A stretch of DNA of 49,435 nucleotides, from contig CAMZKV010000031.1 of the NCBI GenBank assembly GCA_947311445.1, positions 1-49,435 of the forward strand, written 5' to 3'. How positions within the stretch are numbered: position 1 is the stretch's first letter; every line of letters begins with the position of its first letter. The DNA comes from an uncultured Chlorobiota bacterium. Lineage in GTDB: Bacteria > Bacteroidota > Bacteroidia > Bacteroidales > JAADGE01. This document shows, in pieces, positions 1-8,187 of the stretch. A model generated the notes under the pieces. The model was not told the origin of the DNA. It ran no database searches and saw only the letters and a program-made list of their open reading frames with translations. The position numbers and the translations under genes are program-made.

Positions 1-416
1 AAAGGCATACGGTTTTCTTTCCCTTCTAAACCCACAGTTAATAACATTTTTTTTATTTTTTCTTTTATTATTGATTTCGATTTTTCGCCCGATGCTTCCA
101 ATACAAACTTCAAATTATCAAAAACCGTACGGTCGGTAAGTAACTTATAATCCTGAAATACAATTCCAATTTTTCGTCTTAAATAAGGAATCTCTTTCTG
201 TTTTATTTTTTTTAAATCGTATCCTGCAACCGTACCTTCTCCGCTTCTTATATCTTGGTCGGCATATATAATTTTCAGCAAGCTTGATTTTCCGCTTCCT
301 ACCCTGCCGGTTAAATAAACAAATTCTCCTTTTCTAACGGAAAAATTTATATCCGACAATACTTTATTATATTTTCTGTAAACCGTAATATTTTTTAAAT
401 CAACAATGTTCTCCAT
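1..416 (-). CDS. ftsE: Cell-division ABC transporter ATP-binding protein FtsE (3' part outside the window)
   Basis: This is the first 138 codons of an ABC ATPase, cut by the left edge. The start is the ATG at 416, and the frame stays open to base 1. Visible motifs are the Walker A loop GRVGSGKSS (about residues 38-46) and the Q-loop stretch VFQDYKLLTDRTVFDNL (about residues 86-102). The 'FQDYKLL.DRTV' wording is characteristic of FtsE rather than of other ABC ATPases. FtsE pairs with FtsX in the inner membrane and controls peptidoglycan hydrolases at the division site. The signature motif, Walker B and any ftsX gene lie outside the window. A candidate promoter lies directly upstream (438-467). 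Codons are noticeably richer in G/C (GGC, ACG, TCG, GCC) than in most of the window. Identification is from motifs only. Confidence 0.85.
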   Translation of the reverse strand, partial: MENIVDLKNITVYRKYNKVLSDINFSVRKGEFVYLTGRVGSGKSSLLKIIYADQDIRSGEGTVAGYDLKKIKQKEIPYLRRKIGIVFQDYKLLTDRTVFDNLKFVLEASGEKSKSIIKEKIKKMLLTVGLEGKENRMP

Positions 417-437
417 AAATACCTGTTAAATTGTTTG

Positions 438-467
438 TAAATTTAAGATATATTTATATTTCACAAA
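438..467 (-). promoter_or_regulatory. Candidate Bacteroidetes promoter for ftsE
   Basis: On the minus strand a TTTG (464-467) is followed after 18 nt by TAAATTTA (438-445), one base off the TAnnTTTG -7 consensus. It lies about 20 nt upstream of the ftsE ATG. It shows that the ftsE upstream region is intact up to about position 470, where the truncated neighbour begins. Confidence 0.4.
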
Positions 468-482
468 AAAAATATTCACTCT

Positions 483-2417
483 GCGTTAAAAAAACATCGT
501 AGTGAAACTAATCAGATTAATTCTACAAACGGCACTTTAAGTTTTGCATACAATGATTATCCTAATGAAATAAATATTACCGACGGAAAATTTTTTGACA
601 TAAACTTTAATGTTTTAGCCGGAGCAAGCGGAACAGCTCCCGTAGTGTGGTCAGACAACCCGACTGCAAGAGAACTTTCTGATGATGTGCCGGCAGTAAT
701 TACCGCAAGTTGGACGGATGGTATGGTTTTCTTAAATTACAGTTGGGACGGTTCTGAAAGTTCCGACTGGCAAGACCTTACAAATTGGACTCCCGAAAAA
801 ATTCCGACATATGCCGATAATGTTGTGATACCAAACGGAATGCCTAATTATCCGATTATTAACAACGGAACAACAACTGCCGTATGTAACAATATGACAA
901 TTGAATCAAATGCAAGTGTTACAATCGCAACAAACGGGCAAATGACCGTTTCCGGAAACATTACAAACAACAGAGGTGCCGACGGTTTAATCGTAAAATC
1001 GGATGCAACAGGCGACGGTTCATTAATTGTAAATAATGCCGTTGCGGCAACAACGGAACGATTTGTAACAGGAAATAAATGGCATCTGATGTTTCCGACA
1101 CTTTCGGCAATACCGACTTCAACATATACAACAGAAGGTTCAAATACTAATCCTAATTTTTATTCGTATAATGAAGCTAATGAAGATTATTGGGATGCTA
1201 CAACAATATACGGAACTACGGGATGGACTTCCGAAGTCGGAGCAGGAACTATAAGAACGGATAAAGGTTATTTATTTAACAGAAACTTATTGGCAGATAA
1301 AACTTATGTGCAAACAGGAGGCAATATTGAAATTGCTAACAAAACTTTCGATGTAAGCTATAGCATAAGTACTGTCGTAATAGAAAATGGTGTAACAAAT
1401 TCCAGAGATCATTTTGATGGTTGGAATTTAGCAGGAAATCCATATACTTCTGCTATTGATTGGAACTTAGTAAACTTAAATGGAATAGAAAGCGGTGTAT
1501 ATTATTATGACGTATTAAATTACAAATATTATCTGCAGGGGGGAAACGGTAGTCAAAATCCTCCTTATGATGAAGAAATTACTTTGAATGGAGGTTCCCG
1601 GTTCATTCCTTCCGGACAAGGTTTTATGACAAAAGTAATAAATACAGGAACTTCTCACAATACAAGTTTTACAATTCCTGCATCTGCAAGAGTGCATAAC
1701 AATCAGGCTTATTATAAAAATATTTCTAGTATTCCGAATTTATTAAAACTGCAAGTTGAAAAAAACGGATATACCGACCAATTAATTGTAAGAACATTAC
1801 CTTCTGATGTAACTACTGAGCATGATGCAAAATATGACGCATATAAAATGTTTGCTTGGGACAATACAAAACCTCAGATATATTCTTTAAGCAATGATTT
1901 TTCTGTTAAATATGCAATTAATTCATTACCAGAAATAAATACGAACCAAATAATTCCTATAGGCATCTATATTGGAGAGAGCGGGAAATATACTTTTAAT
2001 ATCATTGAAAATAATTTTGAAGGTATTGACATCTTTCTTCATGATTCTGAGTTAAACAGCCTTACTCTTCTTAATGAAAATTCACAATATACTTTTAGTT
2101 CCATTTCAGGAATTTTTGAGAAAAGATTTGAGCTAATTTTTGAGTCTTATTCTAATATATCTTCTGTTTTCAGAGGAAAAGTTAATATTTTTCCTAATCC
2201 AAATAAGGGAAACTTTTATATTAATTTAAAAAATATAAAATATGAAAAAGTTGATATTAAAATAAGCGATATTTCAGGTAAAATTATCTTTGAAAAAACA
2301 TTTAACAAGAATGGGTTAATTGAATTACAATTAAGAAATAAAATTCCAGGTATTTATTTTATTAAGATATTGTTAGATAATAAAATCTATAAGAATGCAA
2401 AAATAGTTATTCAGTAG
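483..2417 (+). CDS. 5'-truncated T9SS cargo protein with cohesin-like fragment and C-terminal sorting domain
   Basis: The reading frame is open from 447 (a TAA at 444-446 precedes it), but protein-like sequence begins only near 483. There is no ATG and no signal peptide upstream; the first in-frame alternative start is a GTG at 645. The first ~80 residues resemble the second half of a cohesin-like domain (YNDYPNEINITDGKFFDINF, then SGTAP..W.DNPTARELSD). The middle holds beta-rich surface-protein sequence. The last ~77 residues are a T9SS C-terminal sorting domain (NIFPNPNKGNFYI, then DISGKIIFEKTF, ending KNAKIVIQ). Secretion needs an N-terminal signal peptide, which is absent, so as it stands this is a gene fragment. 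The 5' half (to about 1350) has GC-richer codons than the AT-rich 3' end. It may be a deletion remnant, a pseudogene or an assembly joint. Confidence 0.7.
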   Translation, partial: ALKKHRSETNQINSTNGTLSFAYNDYPNEINITDGKFFDINFNVLAGASGTAPVVWSDNPTARELSDDVPAVITASWTDGMVFLNYSWDGSESSDWQDLTNWTPEKIPTYADNVVIPNGMPNYPIINNGTTTAVCNNMTIESNASVTIATNGQMTVSGNITNNRGADGLIVKSDATGDGSLIVNNAVAATTERFVTGNKWHLMFPTLSAIPTSTYTTEGSNTNPNFYSYNEANEDYWDATTIYGTTGWTSEVGAGTIRTDKGYLFNRNLLADKTYVQTGGNIEIANKTFDVSYSISTVVIENGVTNSRDHFDGWNLAGNPYTSAIDWNLVNLNGIESGVYYYDVLNYKYYLQGGNGSQNPPYDEEITLNGGSRFIPSGQGFMTKVINTGTSHNTSFTIPASARVHNNQAYYKNISSIPNLLKLQVEKNGYTDQLIVRTLPSDVTTEHDAKYDAYKMFAWDNTKPQIYSLSNDFSVKYAINSLPEINTNQIIPIGIYIGESGKYTFNIIENNFEGIDIFLHDSELNSLTLLNENSQYTFSSISGIFEKRFELIFESYSNISSVFRGKVNIFPNPNKGNFYINLKNIKYEKVDIKISDISGKIIFEKTFNKNGLIELQLRNKIPGIYFIKILLDNKIYKNAKIVIQ

Positions 2418-2449
2418 ATTATTATAGTTATGGAATTTTCAAAAAACAC

Positions 2450-2484
2450 AAAAATCAGTTCATTTTCCTGAGCTGATTTTTTAT
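2450..2484. terminator. Rho-independent terminator between convergent genes
   Basis: A 13-bp stem with one G-U pair (2450-2462 with 2469-2481), a 6-nt loop, A-runs on the left and T-runs on the right. It can serve the cargo gene ending at 2417 and, less directly, the cbpA-cbpM operon ending at 2571. Confidence 0.75.
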
Positions 2485-2570
2485 TTTCTATAATTGTAAT
2501 TTACTTAACTTATAAAGATTTTTTTTTAACACTTGAAATAAACAAATTAAGACCAAATAAAGCATTTTTC

Positions 2571-2861
2571 TTAATCAAAAAAACTCAGCATATTCTTAAG
2601 TTTTAAATTTTCTTTTTCTAGTTTGTCAATTTTATTTAATAAGTTGTTTATTACATCAATTCCTTCCATATTAATATTTAAATCGAAATGAAGTCTTATA
2701 ATTTTCTCAAATTTGTTTAAATCTTTTGTTTTAATGTATCTTTTTTTATTTTTTTCGTTTATTTCAACAAATTCATATTCAACAAGCTCGTCTATAAAAG
2801 AAATAGGAATCTCATAAATTGAGCATATATTTTTTATTGAAACTATTTTAGGATTATCCAT
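2571..2861 (-). CDS. cbpM: Chaperone modulator CbpM-like (MerR-type fold)
   Basis: A 96-residue protein. The N-terminal part (about 1-45, [19 protein letters not shown]...) fits the winged-helix, MerR-like fold of CbpM: short helices around a 'Y.I...[11 protein letters not shown]' core. The C-terminal third (about 62-92) is a leucine/lysine-rich coiled coil ([20 protein letters not shown]). CbpM binds the J domain of CbpA and inhibits its DnaK co-chaperone and DNA-binding activities. The ATG at 2861 overlaps the end of the cbpA-like gene by 8 bp, the translational coupling usual for this pair. Sequence similarity to E. coli CbpM is weak by eye, so the call rests largely on size, fold pattern and neighbour. 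Confidence 0.75.
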   Translation of the reverse strand: MDNPKIVSIKNICSIYEIPISFIDELVEYEFVEINEKNKKRYIKTKDLNKFEKIIRLHFDLNINMEGIDVINNLLNKIDKLEKENLKLKNMLSFFD

Positions 2862-3765
2862 TTTTATTTATTTTTTCTAATTGTCTAAATAATTGTTTTT
2901 CTTTTGATGTTAGATTTGTAGGTATTTTTATTTTATAAGTTACGTATAAATCTCCAAATACTCCCTCTTTTTTATATACAGGAAATCCTTTACCTTTTAG
3001 TTTAACTTTTGTTCCATTTTGAGTTTCTGGTTTTACTTTAAGTTTTACCTTCCCTCTAAAAGCATCAACAATTATTTCACCTCCTAAAATAGCTTTATAC
3101 AAATCTAAATCAATTGTTAAGTATAGATTATTATCTTTTCTTTTAAATTTTGTGTTGTTAAAAATATTAAAACTTATATAAAGGTCACCGTTGCTTCCAC
3201 CATTAATGCCTTTTCCTCCATGTCCTTTTATTTTTATAACTTGACCGTTTTCAATACCGGCAGGAATAGTAAATCTAATATTTTTTCCATTAACAGAAAC
3301 AGTTTGCTTTTGTGTTTCGTAAACATTAGATAGATTTAGGTTTAGTTCAGCATTATAATCTTGTCCTTTAAATTTTACACTTCCTCCTGCATTTCTGCCT
3401 CTACTACTATTCCCAAACATAGATTCAAAAAAATCTGAAAAGCCGCTAGCATTAAAATCTTCGGCATCAAAACCTGCAAAATTACCAGCTCCTGTATTTG
3501 AGTATCCTCTTTGAGTTTTGGATTTTTCAAATTCGTCAGCATATTGCCAATCTTTTCCGTACTTATCGTATTTTTTTCTGTTCTCAGGATTACTTAAAAC
3601 TTCATTAGCTTCATTTATTTCTTTAAATTTTTTTTCTGCTGATTTGTTGTTTTTGTTAACATCCGGATGGTATTTTCTTGCAAGTTTTCGGTATGCTTTT
3701 TTAATTTCATCTTGACTTGCATTTTTTGAAACTCCAAGGACTTTATAATAATCTATATAGTTCAT
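2854..3765 (-). CDS. cbpA: J-domain protein CbpA (DnaJ-like co-chaperone)
   Basis: 303 residues. The J domain at about 3-70 contains the HPD motif (YHPDVNKNN) needed to stimulate the DnaK ATPase. A glycine/serine-rich linker with FxxF-type repeats (about 75-125) follows, then two DnaJ C-terminal substrate-binding beta domains ([38 protein letters not shown]). There is no cysteine-rich zinc finger, so this is a class B J protein of the CbpA/DjlA-like type rather than DnaJ. CbpA assists DnaK in refolding under stress and, in E. coli, also binds curved DNA. It sits 32 bp downstream of the HPF-like gene and overlaps cbpM by 8 bp, so the three are probably one transcript. The length is normal. Confidence 0.92.
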   Translation of the reverse strand: MNYIDYYKVLGVSKNASQDEIKKAYRKLARKYHPDVNKNNKSAEKKFKEINEANEVLSNPENRKKYDKYGKDWQYADEFEKSKTQRGYSNTGAGNFAGFDAEDFNASGFSDFFESMFGNSSRGRNAGGSVKFKGQDYNAELNLNLSNVYETQKQTVSVNGKNIRFTIPAGIENGQVIKIKGHGGKGINGGSNGDLYISFNIFNNTKFKRKDNNLYLTIDLDLYKAILGGEIIVDAFRGKVKLKVKPETQNGTKVKLKGKGFPVYKKEGVFGDLYVTYKIKIPTNLTSKEKQLFRQLEKINKNG

Positions 3766-3797
3766 TTATTGTTTTTTTTAACGTTTTTTTTATATTC

Positions 3798-4106
3798 TTA
3801 GTCTTTTCTTTCTAATTCATATTGCTTTTTTACTGCTTTTTTAAATTTTGAGAATAGACCTATAACAACTAATTCAGCATCTTTTCCTTCTTCTACCAAA
3901 AGCATTTTTTTTGATTTTAAGTTTAATGAAGCAGTTGCGGTAAACACTTTGGTTGTTTTTTTAAAAATTACCTCCAATTTTAAATTTTTTCCATAACGTT
4001 TAAATAAATCATTAAAATACTCAAATTTTTCTTCGCATATTTTCTTTACAAGTTCTCTATTATCCTCATCTATTTCTTTAATATTCTTTAATTCTAATTT
4101 TATCAT
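3798..4106 (-). CDS. HPF/RaiA-family ribosome-associated factor
   Basis: 102 residues, the length of a short hibernation-promoting factor or RaiA protein. The visible pattern is the beta-alpha-beta-beta-beta-alpha layout of the S30EA domain: LKLEVIFKKTTKVFTATASL (about 44-63), then a strand (KKMLLVEEG) and a final helix (GLFSKFKKAVKKQYELERK). Members of this family bind the 30S subunit in the mRNA/tRNA channel and silence or stabilise ribosomes under stress or starvation. It is the first gene of a probable operon with cbpA and cbpM and is insulated from yfdX by a terminator at 4154-4195. Which subtype it is (HPF, RaiA or a divergent clade) cannot be settled by eye. Confidence 0.75.
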   Translation of the reverse strand: MIKLELKNIKEIDEDNRELVKKICEEKFEYFNDLFKRYGKNLKLEVIFKKTTKVFTATASLNLKSKKMLLVEEGKDAELVVIGLFSKFKKAVKKQYELERKD

Positions 4107-4153
4107 ATGCTTATTTTTATAGTAACAATTAATATTTTATAAAAACAAAAAAT

Positions 4154-4195
4154 AAACAGGTATATTTATAAAATATAAAAATATACCTGTTTTTA
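4154..4195 (-). terminator. Terminator after the YfdX-family gene
   Basis: A near-perfect hairpin: AAACAGGTATATTT pairs with AAATATACCTGTTT around an AT loop. On the minus strand it is followed by a T-rich tract. It lies directly downstream of the gene ending at 4201 and separates it from the HPF-cbpA-cbpM operon. Confidence 0.75.
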
Positions 4196-4200
4196 TTAAT

Positions 4201-5133
4201 TTATTCTTTTTCAAAAAACTTGTTTTTAAAGTCATTAACTTTGTCTTTTAAAGAATCAAATTTAGTTTTGTTATTTTCTTTTCTTTCAACAGTTTTTTTT
4301 AATACTTTAATAGCTATACTTAATTCTTTAAACGTTTTATCTTTTTTCCCATATCCAAGTTCTTCTGCTAGTTTTAACTGATAATCTGCATTTCTTAACA
4401 GATTTAGAGTTTTTTCTGCATTTTCATGATTTTCTGCGTCTATTTTTGCAGCCTCTTTAATCATCTCTTCTGCGTTAAGAACTGGTAGAGGAATTACAAC
4501 TTCTTGAATAACAATAGAGTTTAACACACCAATTAATGTAGCTTTAGCTTCTTCTTTTTTCCCATCTTCTAACATAATTGTTGCAGTTTTAATTGCTTCC
4601 GGATATGTTGCTGTTGGAATAAAATAAGAACTAATTATCATTTCACTTCTTAAGTTATTAAGAAGATCACTTGCTATTCTATATTCTCCATTATTTATGG
4701 CTTCTTTAACAAGTTTAATGTTTGCTTTAACAATATCTATGTCTGCAACAAGTTCTTCTTTTTTAGACGTTACTTCAACGGGTATTAATGCTAATGAAGG
4801 GTCTTTTGCTAATAGAACCTCTAAATTTCCAATTAAATCCTTACCCATTTTAATAGCTTCGTCTGTCTTTCCTTCTTCAATTTTTGATAATAAGTTTTGA
4901 GTTTCGGAGATAACTCCCAATGCTTCATCTGAAAAATTACTTTTTGTATCTACAATTCTGTCTTCAATTCCTGCAACTACGGAATTGTACAAGCTGTCTT
5001 TATTCATTTCAAGAGTTGCTTCTTTTTTTATCTTTACATCTTCTTTTGTAATATTTTTATTGTTTTGCCCACAAGCCGATAATACGATAGCAAAACTTAA
5101 AATTGACACAAATGGTTTAATAATCTTTTTCAT
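4201..5133 (-). CDS. YfdX-family lipoprotein
   Basis: 310 residues. The N-terminus is a lipoprotein signal peptide with lipobox LSAC at about 18-21, so it should be anchored on the periplasmic or outer-membrane side. The body is all-helical and matches the YfdX family pattern: a long helical repeat, KDPSLALIPVEV (about 111-122), YFIPTATYPEAIKTA (about 172-186), DGKKEEAKATLIGVLNSIV, and the typical PLPVLNAEEMIKEAAK (about 217-232). YfdX proteins are acid- or antibiotic-stress-linked periplasmic proteins whose biochemical role is not well established. The gene stands alone between two terminators (5166-5232 and 4154-4195), between hsp20 and the chaperone operon. The last 45 residues are lysine-rich and lack family similarity. 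Confidence 0.8.
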   Translation of the reverse strand: MKKIIKPFVSILSFAIVLSACGQNNKNITKEDVKIKKEATLEMNKDSLYNSVVAGIEDRIVDTKSNFSDEALGVISETQNLLSKIEEGKTDEAIKMGKDLIGNLEVLLAKDPSLALIPVEVTSKKEELVADIDIVKANIKLVKEAINNGEYRIASDLLNNLRSEMIISSYFIPTATYPEAIKTATIMLEDGKKEEAKATLIGVLNSIVIQEVVIPLPVLNAEEMIKEAAKIDAENHENAEKTLNLLRNADYQLKLAEELGYGKKDKTFKELSIAIKVLKKTVERKENNKTKFDSLKDKVNDFKNKFFEKE

Positions 5134-5165
5134 TTTTTTTGTTTTTTTAGTTTATAAATAATTGA

Positions 5166-5232
5166 AAAAAACCTAACGAACTAACTTACATATAAGCAGA
5201 ATTAAATTAAAATAAGAAATTCGTTAGGTTTA
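5166..5232 (-). terminator. Terminator after hsp20 (long loop)
   Basis: On the minus strand AAACCTAACGAA (5221-5232 side) pairs with TTCGTTAGGTTT (5169-5180 side), separated by about 38 nt, and is followed by a run of T. The hairpin ends the hsp20 transcript. The loop is longer than usual, so a role as an mRNA 3' stability element is equally possible. Confidence 0.6.
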
Positions 5233-5264
5233 CTCTTGTATTTTTTAGGCTTACTTAAAAAACA

Positions 5265-5705
5265 CTATGAGATTTTAATTTGTTTTGGTGGTTTTGGCTT
5301 TGCTTCTTCTTTTTTAGGAATATTAATTTTTAAAATTCCGTTAGTGTACTTTGCTGAAATTTTGTTTCCATCAACCAACTCAGGAAGAGTAAATGTTCTT
5401 GTAAAAGATTGATAACTAAATTCTCTACGAGAATATTTCTCATCATCTTTTGTTGTTTTCTCTTCCTTTTTTTCTGAAGAAACTGTTAAAACACCATTGT
5501 CAAGTTTGATGTTAAAATCTTTTTTGTCAAAACCAGGAACGGCAACTTCTACATCAAAAGCATCGTTATTTTCTTTAATATTAACTTTTGGTAAAGTGGT
5601 TCCGGCTTCAGAATAATTTCTGTTTGACCAAGACTCTAGGCTGTCATCGTCAAAAAAACGCCCTAACAAATCGGGTAACTGATTTTGATATCTTAATAAT
5701 GTCAT
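5265..5705 (-). CDS. Small heat shock protein, Hsp20 / alpha-crystallin family
   Basis: 146 residues, normal for a bacterial small heat shock protein. The alpha-crystallin domain spans about 38-132. It starts at LPKVNIKENNDAFDVEVAVP, continues through GFDKKDFNIKLDNGVLTV and RREFSYQSFTRTFTLPE, and closes with NGILKINIPK. The C-terminal tail carries an I-x-I type element (IKIS) and a proline-rich linker. It is an ATP-independent holdase that keeps unfolding proteins soluble for DnaK/DnaJ systems, which fits its position at the head of the stress cluster. It is monocistronic, with its own terminator downstream and a 500-bp gene-free upstream region. Confidence 0.95.
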   Translation of the reverse strand: MTLLRYQNQLPDLLGRFFDDDSLESWSNRNYSEAGTTLPKVNIKENNDAFDVEVAVPGFDKKDFNIKLDNGVLTVSSEKKEEKTTKDDEKYSRREFSYQSFTRTFTLPELVDGNKISAKYTNGILKINIPKKEEAKPKPPKQIKIS

Positions 5706-6206
5706 AGCTAAAATAATTTAAAGTTAAACAATTAATTTTCGTAATTATTTTTTCAAATTATATACCATATCCAAAATGAGATATTTTTTTAACGTTAGTT
5801 ATGATTGAAACTAGTATTTAATTCACTGTTCAACAGCACTTTAATATTAATCATTTTAGTACTGTTCTTTTTAAGTTTCTTATAATAATTTTGGAGAAAA
5901 CAACAGAATCATATGCTAATTTTCTTGGAACACAGAATTTCTATCGACCTCTGTTTAAGTAGTAAATTTATAAAGTTCATTTTATTTGAACTAACAATTA
6001 TTTAAACATACCGAAAATTAGGAATAAATTAGCTAAACAAATTATTGTCATTAATATTTATTACAATATTTTAAAGATATATAAAACAGTTAAAAAAGTT
6101 ATAAAATTCATCATTGTTGTCCGAAAAAAATAGAAAAAAAGAATTTAAATCTACACAAACATCAGTATTTACAAGTCCCGACTTAATTTTAATGTTATAA
6201 AAGCAG
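5706..6206. other. Gene-free region upstream of hsp20
   Basis: About 500 bp with no convincing coding frame on either strand and no clear TTTG/TAnnTTTG pair in front of hsp20. It presumably holds the hsp20 control region. I see no CIRCE-like inverted repeat and no obvious ncRNA fold. Confidence 0.4.
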
Positions 6207-6236
6207 AAAAAAAACGACTTAAGTCGTTTTTTTATT
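6207..6236. terminator. Bidirectional terminator downstream of the hydro-lyase gene
   Basis: A perfect palindrome (AAAAACGACTTAAGTCGTTT core) flanked by A-runs and T-runs, 53 bp past the stop of the gene ending at 6289. Confidence 0.85.
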
Positions 6237-6288
6237 TATTGAGCTTTCAACATTTTTATTAAATAATATTTTTCATTGTCGATAAATT

Positions 6289-8094
6289 TTAAAATAAGCC
6301 TCCGTTTTGGAAAATTTCAATTTGAACATCAGAAAAAGGTTCTGCCATAACAGTTTTATTTTTAGATAAATTTGTTATTTCCCCTGTTTCAAAGTTTATT
6401 TTAATTTTATCAAAATGCTCTAAACTTAAGCCTTCAATAGTTTTGTATGTAACAATTGGAAAGGCAGCATTTATTGCATTTCTTTCATATATTGCTCCAT
6501 AAGATTCTGCAACAATTGCCTGAACTCCAAGTGCCTTAAAACAATCTACAGCTTGTTGACGAGAGCTACCTGCTCCAAAATTCTTCTGAACCACAACAAT
6601 ATCTCCTTTTTTTACTTTTTTTGCAAAATCTTCATAGCCTTTTAAATTATCAAATGCGTATTGTCCCATTTCGTCCAATTCAGTGATTGCGAGGTATCTA
6701 TTATGAAAAATCATATCAGTATCAATATCATCTTCTTTTATATACCATGCTCTTCCTTCTACAATAGTTTTATTATCAATATCTTGCAAACTTTCTTCTT
6801 TAACTCTTTCAGTTTTTGCTTTTATTTCTTGTGCTGTAAATATTGCAGGCTCGTCAGGTATTGCATCCATTGTTGTAATATATCCGGAAACTGCTGATGC
6901 TGCAACTGTTGCTGGGGATGCAAGATAAACACTACCTTTTCCTTGTTTGCCCGGAAAATTTCTGTTTCCTGTACTTATTGTAATTTCACCAGGACCGTTT
7001 TGACCAACTTGCCCGGCAGCACATCCGGCACATCCGGCATTTGAGACTAGTGCTCCTGCTTGTTTAAAAATTTTAATTATCCCTTCGTCCAAACATTCTT
7101 GCCAAATAGCATCAGTTGAGGGAACAATTTTAAGGACTACCCCGGGAGCAACTTTTCTTCCTTTAAGAACTTGTGCAACTACACGCATATCTTCCATACG
7201 CCCGTTTGTGCAACTTCCTATAAAGCCCGAGTCAATTTTTGTTTTGTGTGCTTCAACAATATTAACAGTTCCATGTGGTTTACCGGGTAGCGAAACCATA
7301 TTAACAAATTTTGAGATATCAATATCATATACTTCTTCATAATGAGCATCCTTGTCTGCATATATCCCTTCAATTTTTTTTCCTGCACGTGCGGAACTGT
7401 ATTCTAAGATTTCCTTATTTGGAGGAAAAAGGATAATAATTGTACCCATTTCTGTACCCATAGATGCTATTGTAATTCTTTCATCAAGAGTAAGTTTTTC
7501 TACTTCTTCTCCATACATTTCAACTGAATATTGAAGTAACGAATTTGCTCCAAATTTATCTAACAAATTCAAAACTATGTCTTTTGCAGAAATATTTGCA
7601 GGACGTTTTCCAACAAGATTAATTTTTACAGATTGTGGCACTTTAAACCAAATACTTCCCTTGTTGAAAGCAACTGCAATATCTTTATCGCCCATTCCTT
7701 GCCCGAATGCTCCTACTGCACCCATAATATTTGCATGGGAATCTGTTGTTACTACGGTTGAACCGGGATAGACTAAGCCCTCTTCAATAAGTGCATGTGT
7801 TCCGATTCCATTGTTTATGTCAAAGACTTTTATGCCTTTATTTCTGGCAAAGGTTCTGCAAATATGTTGATTTACTGCATATTTTTGGTCTGAACCTGTT
7901 GGATTTGTATCAAATGTAAAGAATGTTTTAGAGACATCGTCAATAGTTAAATTGTTTTCTTTAAAATGTTTTACAACGTTTGGACCTCCAAAGTCTCTAG
8001 CTGCTCTTACATCTATTTCAATATCAACAATATCTCCTGGTTTTACAGTTTTAAATTTTGAATGATTTGCTATTATTTTTTCAATTATTGTCAT
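6289..8094 (-). CDS. Fused LeuC/LeuD-type hydro-lyase (aconitase superfamily)
   Basis: 601 residues combine both subunits of an isopropylmalate/homoaconitate-type dehydratase in one chain. The large-subunit part (about 1-420) has TTDSHANIMGA, GSCTNGR (about 293-299) and NAGCAGCAAG (about 351-360); these three cysteines would bind the 4Fe-4S cluster. The swivel domain (about 430-595) has DDIDTDMIFHNRYLAI and KNFGAGSSRQQA. Such enzymes isomerise 2- and 3-hydroxy tricarboxylic or dicarboxylic acids. In LeuD-like subunits the residues after 'RYL' form the specificity loop; here they read A-I-T, not the common R-T or R-V. The substrate (isopropylmalate, homoaconitate, citrate or another) is therefore not assignable. 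No other leucine or lysine pathway gene is nearby. It has its own -7 box and terminator. Confidence 0.85.
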   Translation of the reverse strand: MTIIEKIIANHSKFKTVKPGDIVDIEIDVRAARDFGGPNVVKHFKENNLTIDDVSKTFFTFDTNPTGSDQKYAVNQHICRTFARNKGIKVFDINNGIGTHALIEEGLVYPGSTVVTTDSHANIMGAVGAFGQGMGDKDIAVAFNKGSIWFKVPQSVKINLVGKRPANISAKDIVLNLLDKFGANSLLQYSVEMYGEEVEKLTLDERITIASMGTEMGTIIILFPPNKEILEYSSARAGKKIEGIYADKDAHYEEVYDIDISKFVNMVSLPGKPHGTVNIVEAHKTKIDSGFIGSCTNGRMEDMRVVAQVLKGRKVAPGVVLKIVPSTDAIWQECLDEGIIKIFKQAGALVSNAGCAGCAAGQVGQNGPGEITISTGNRNFPGKQGKGSVYLASPATVAASAVSGYITTMDAIPDEPAIFTAQEIKAKTERVKEESLQDIDNKTIVEGRAWYIKEDDIDTDMIFHNRYLAITELDEMGQYAFDNLKGYEDFAKKVKKGDIVVVQKNFGAGSSRQQAVDCFKALGVQAIVAESYGAIYERNAINAAFPIVTYKTIEGLSLEHFDKIKINFETGEITNLSKNKTVMAEPFSDVQIEIFQNGGLF

Positions 8095-8131
8095 TTTTAT
8101 ATTTTTTATTCAAATTTTCAACTTAAAGAGG

Positions 8132-8139
8132 CAAATATA
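8132..8139 (-). promoter_or_regulatory. Candidate -7 box (TATATTTG) for the fused hydro-lyase
   Basis: An exact TAnnTTTG on the minus strand, 37 nt upstream of the ATG at 8094. No TTTG at the expected -33 position. It suggests separate transcription from the upstream four-gene operon. Confidence 0.45.
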
Positions 8140-8187
8140 TTTTTTTTTTATAAATAAACATTGTTGTTTGAAAAAGGTATAAAAATA

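Noticed and set aside
2571-5705. Prophage or toxin-antitoxin reading of the small genes in the stress cluster
   Set aside because: All members match chaperone or stress families; no toxin, integrase or phage gene is present.
5706-6206. CIRCE-type or other heat-shock operator upstream of hsp20
   Set aside because: No TTAGCACTC-type inverted repeat or other convincing operator could be found by eye.
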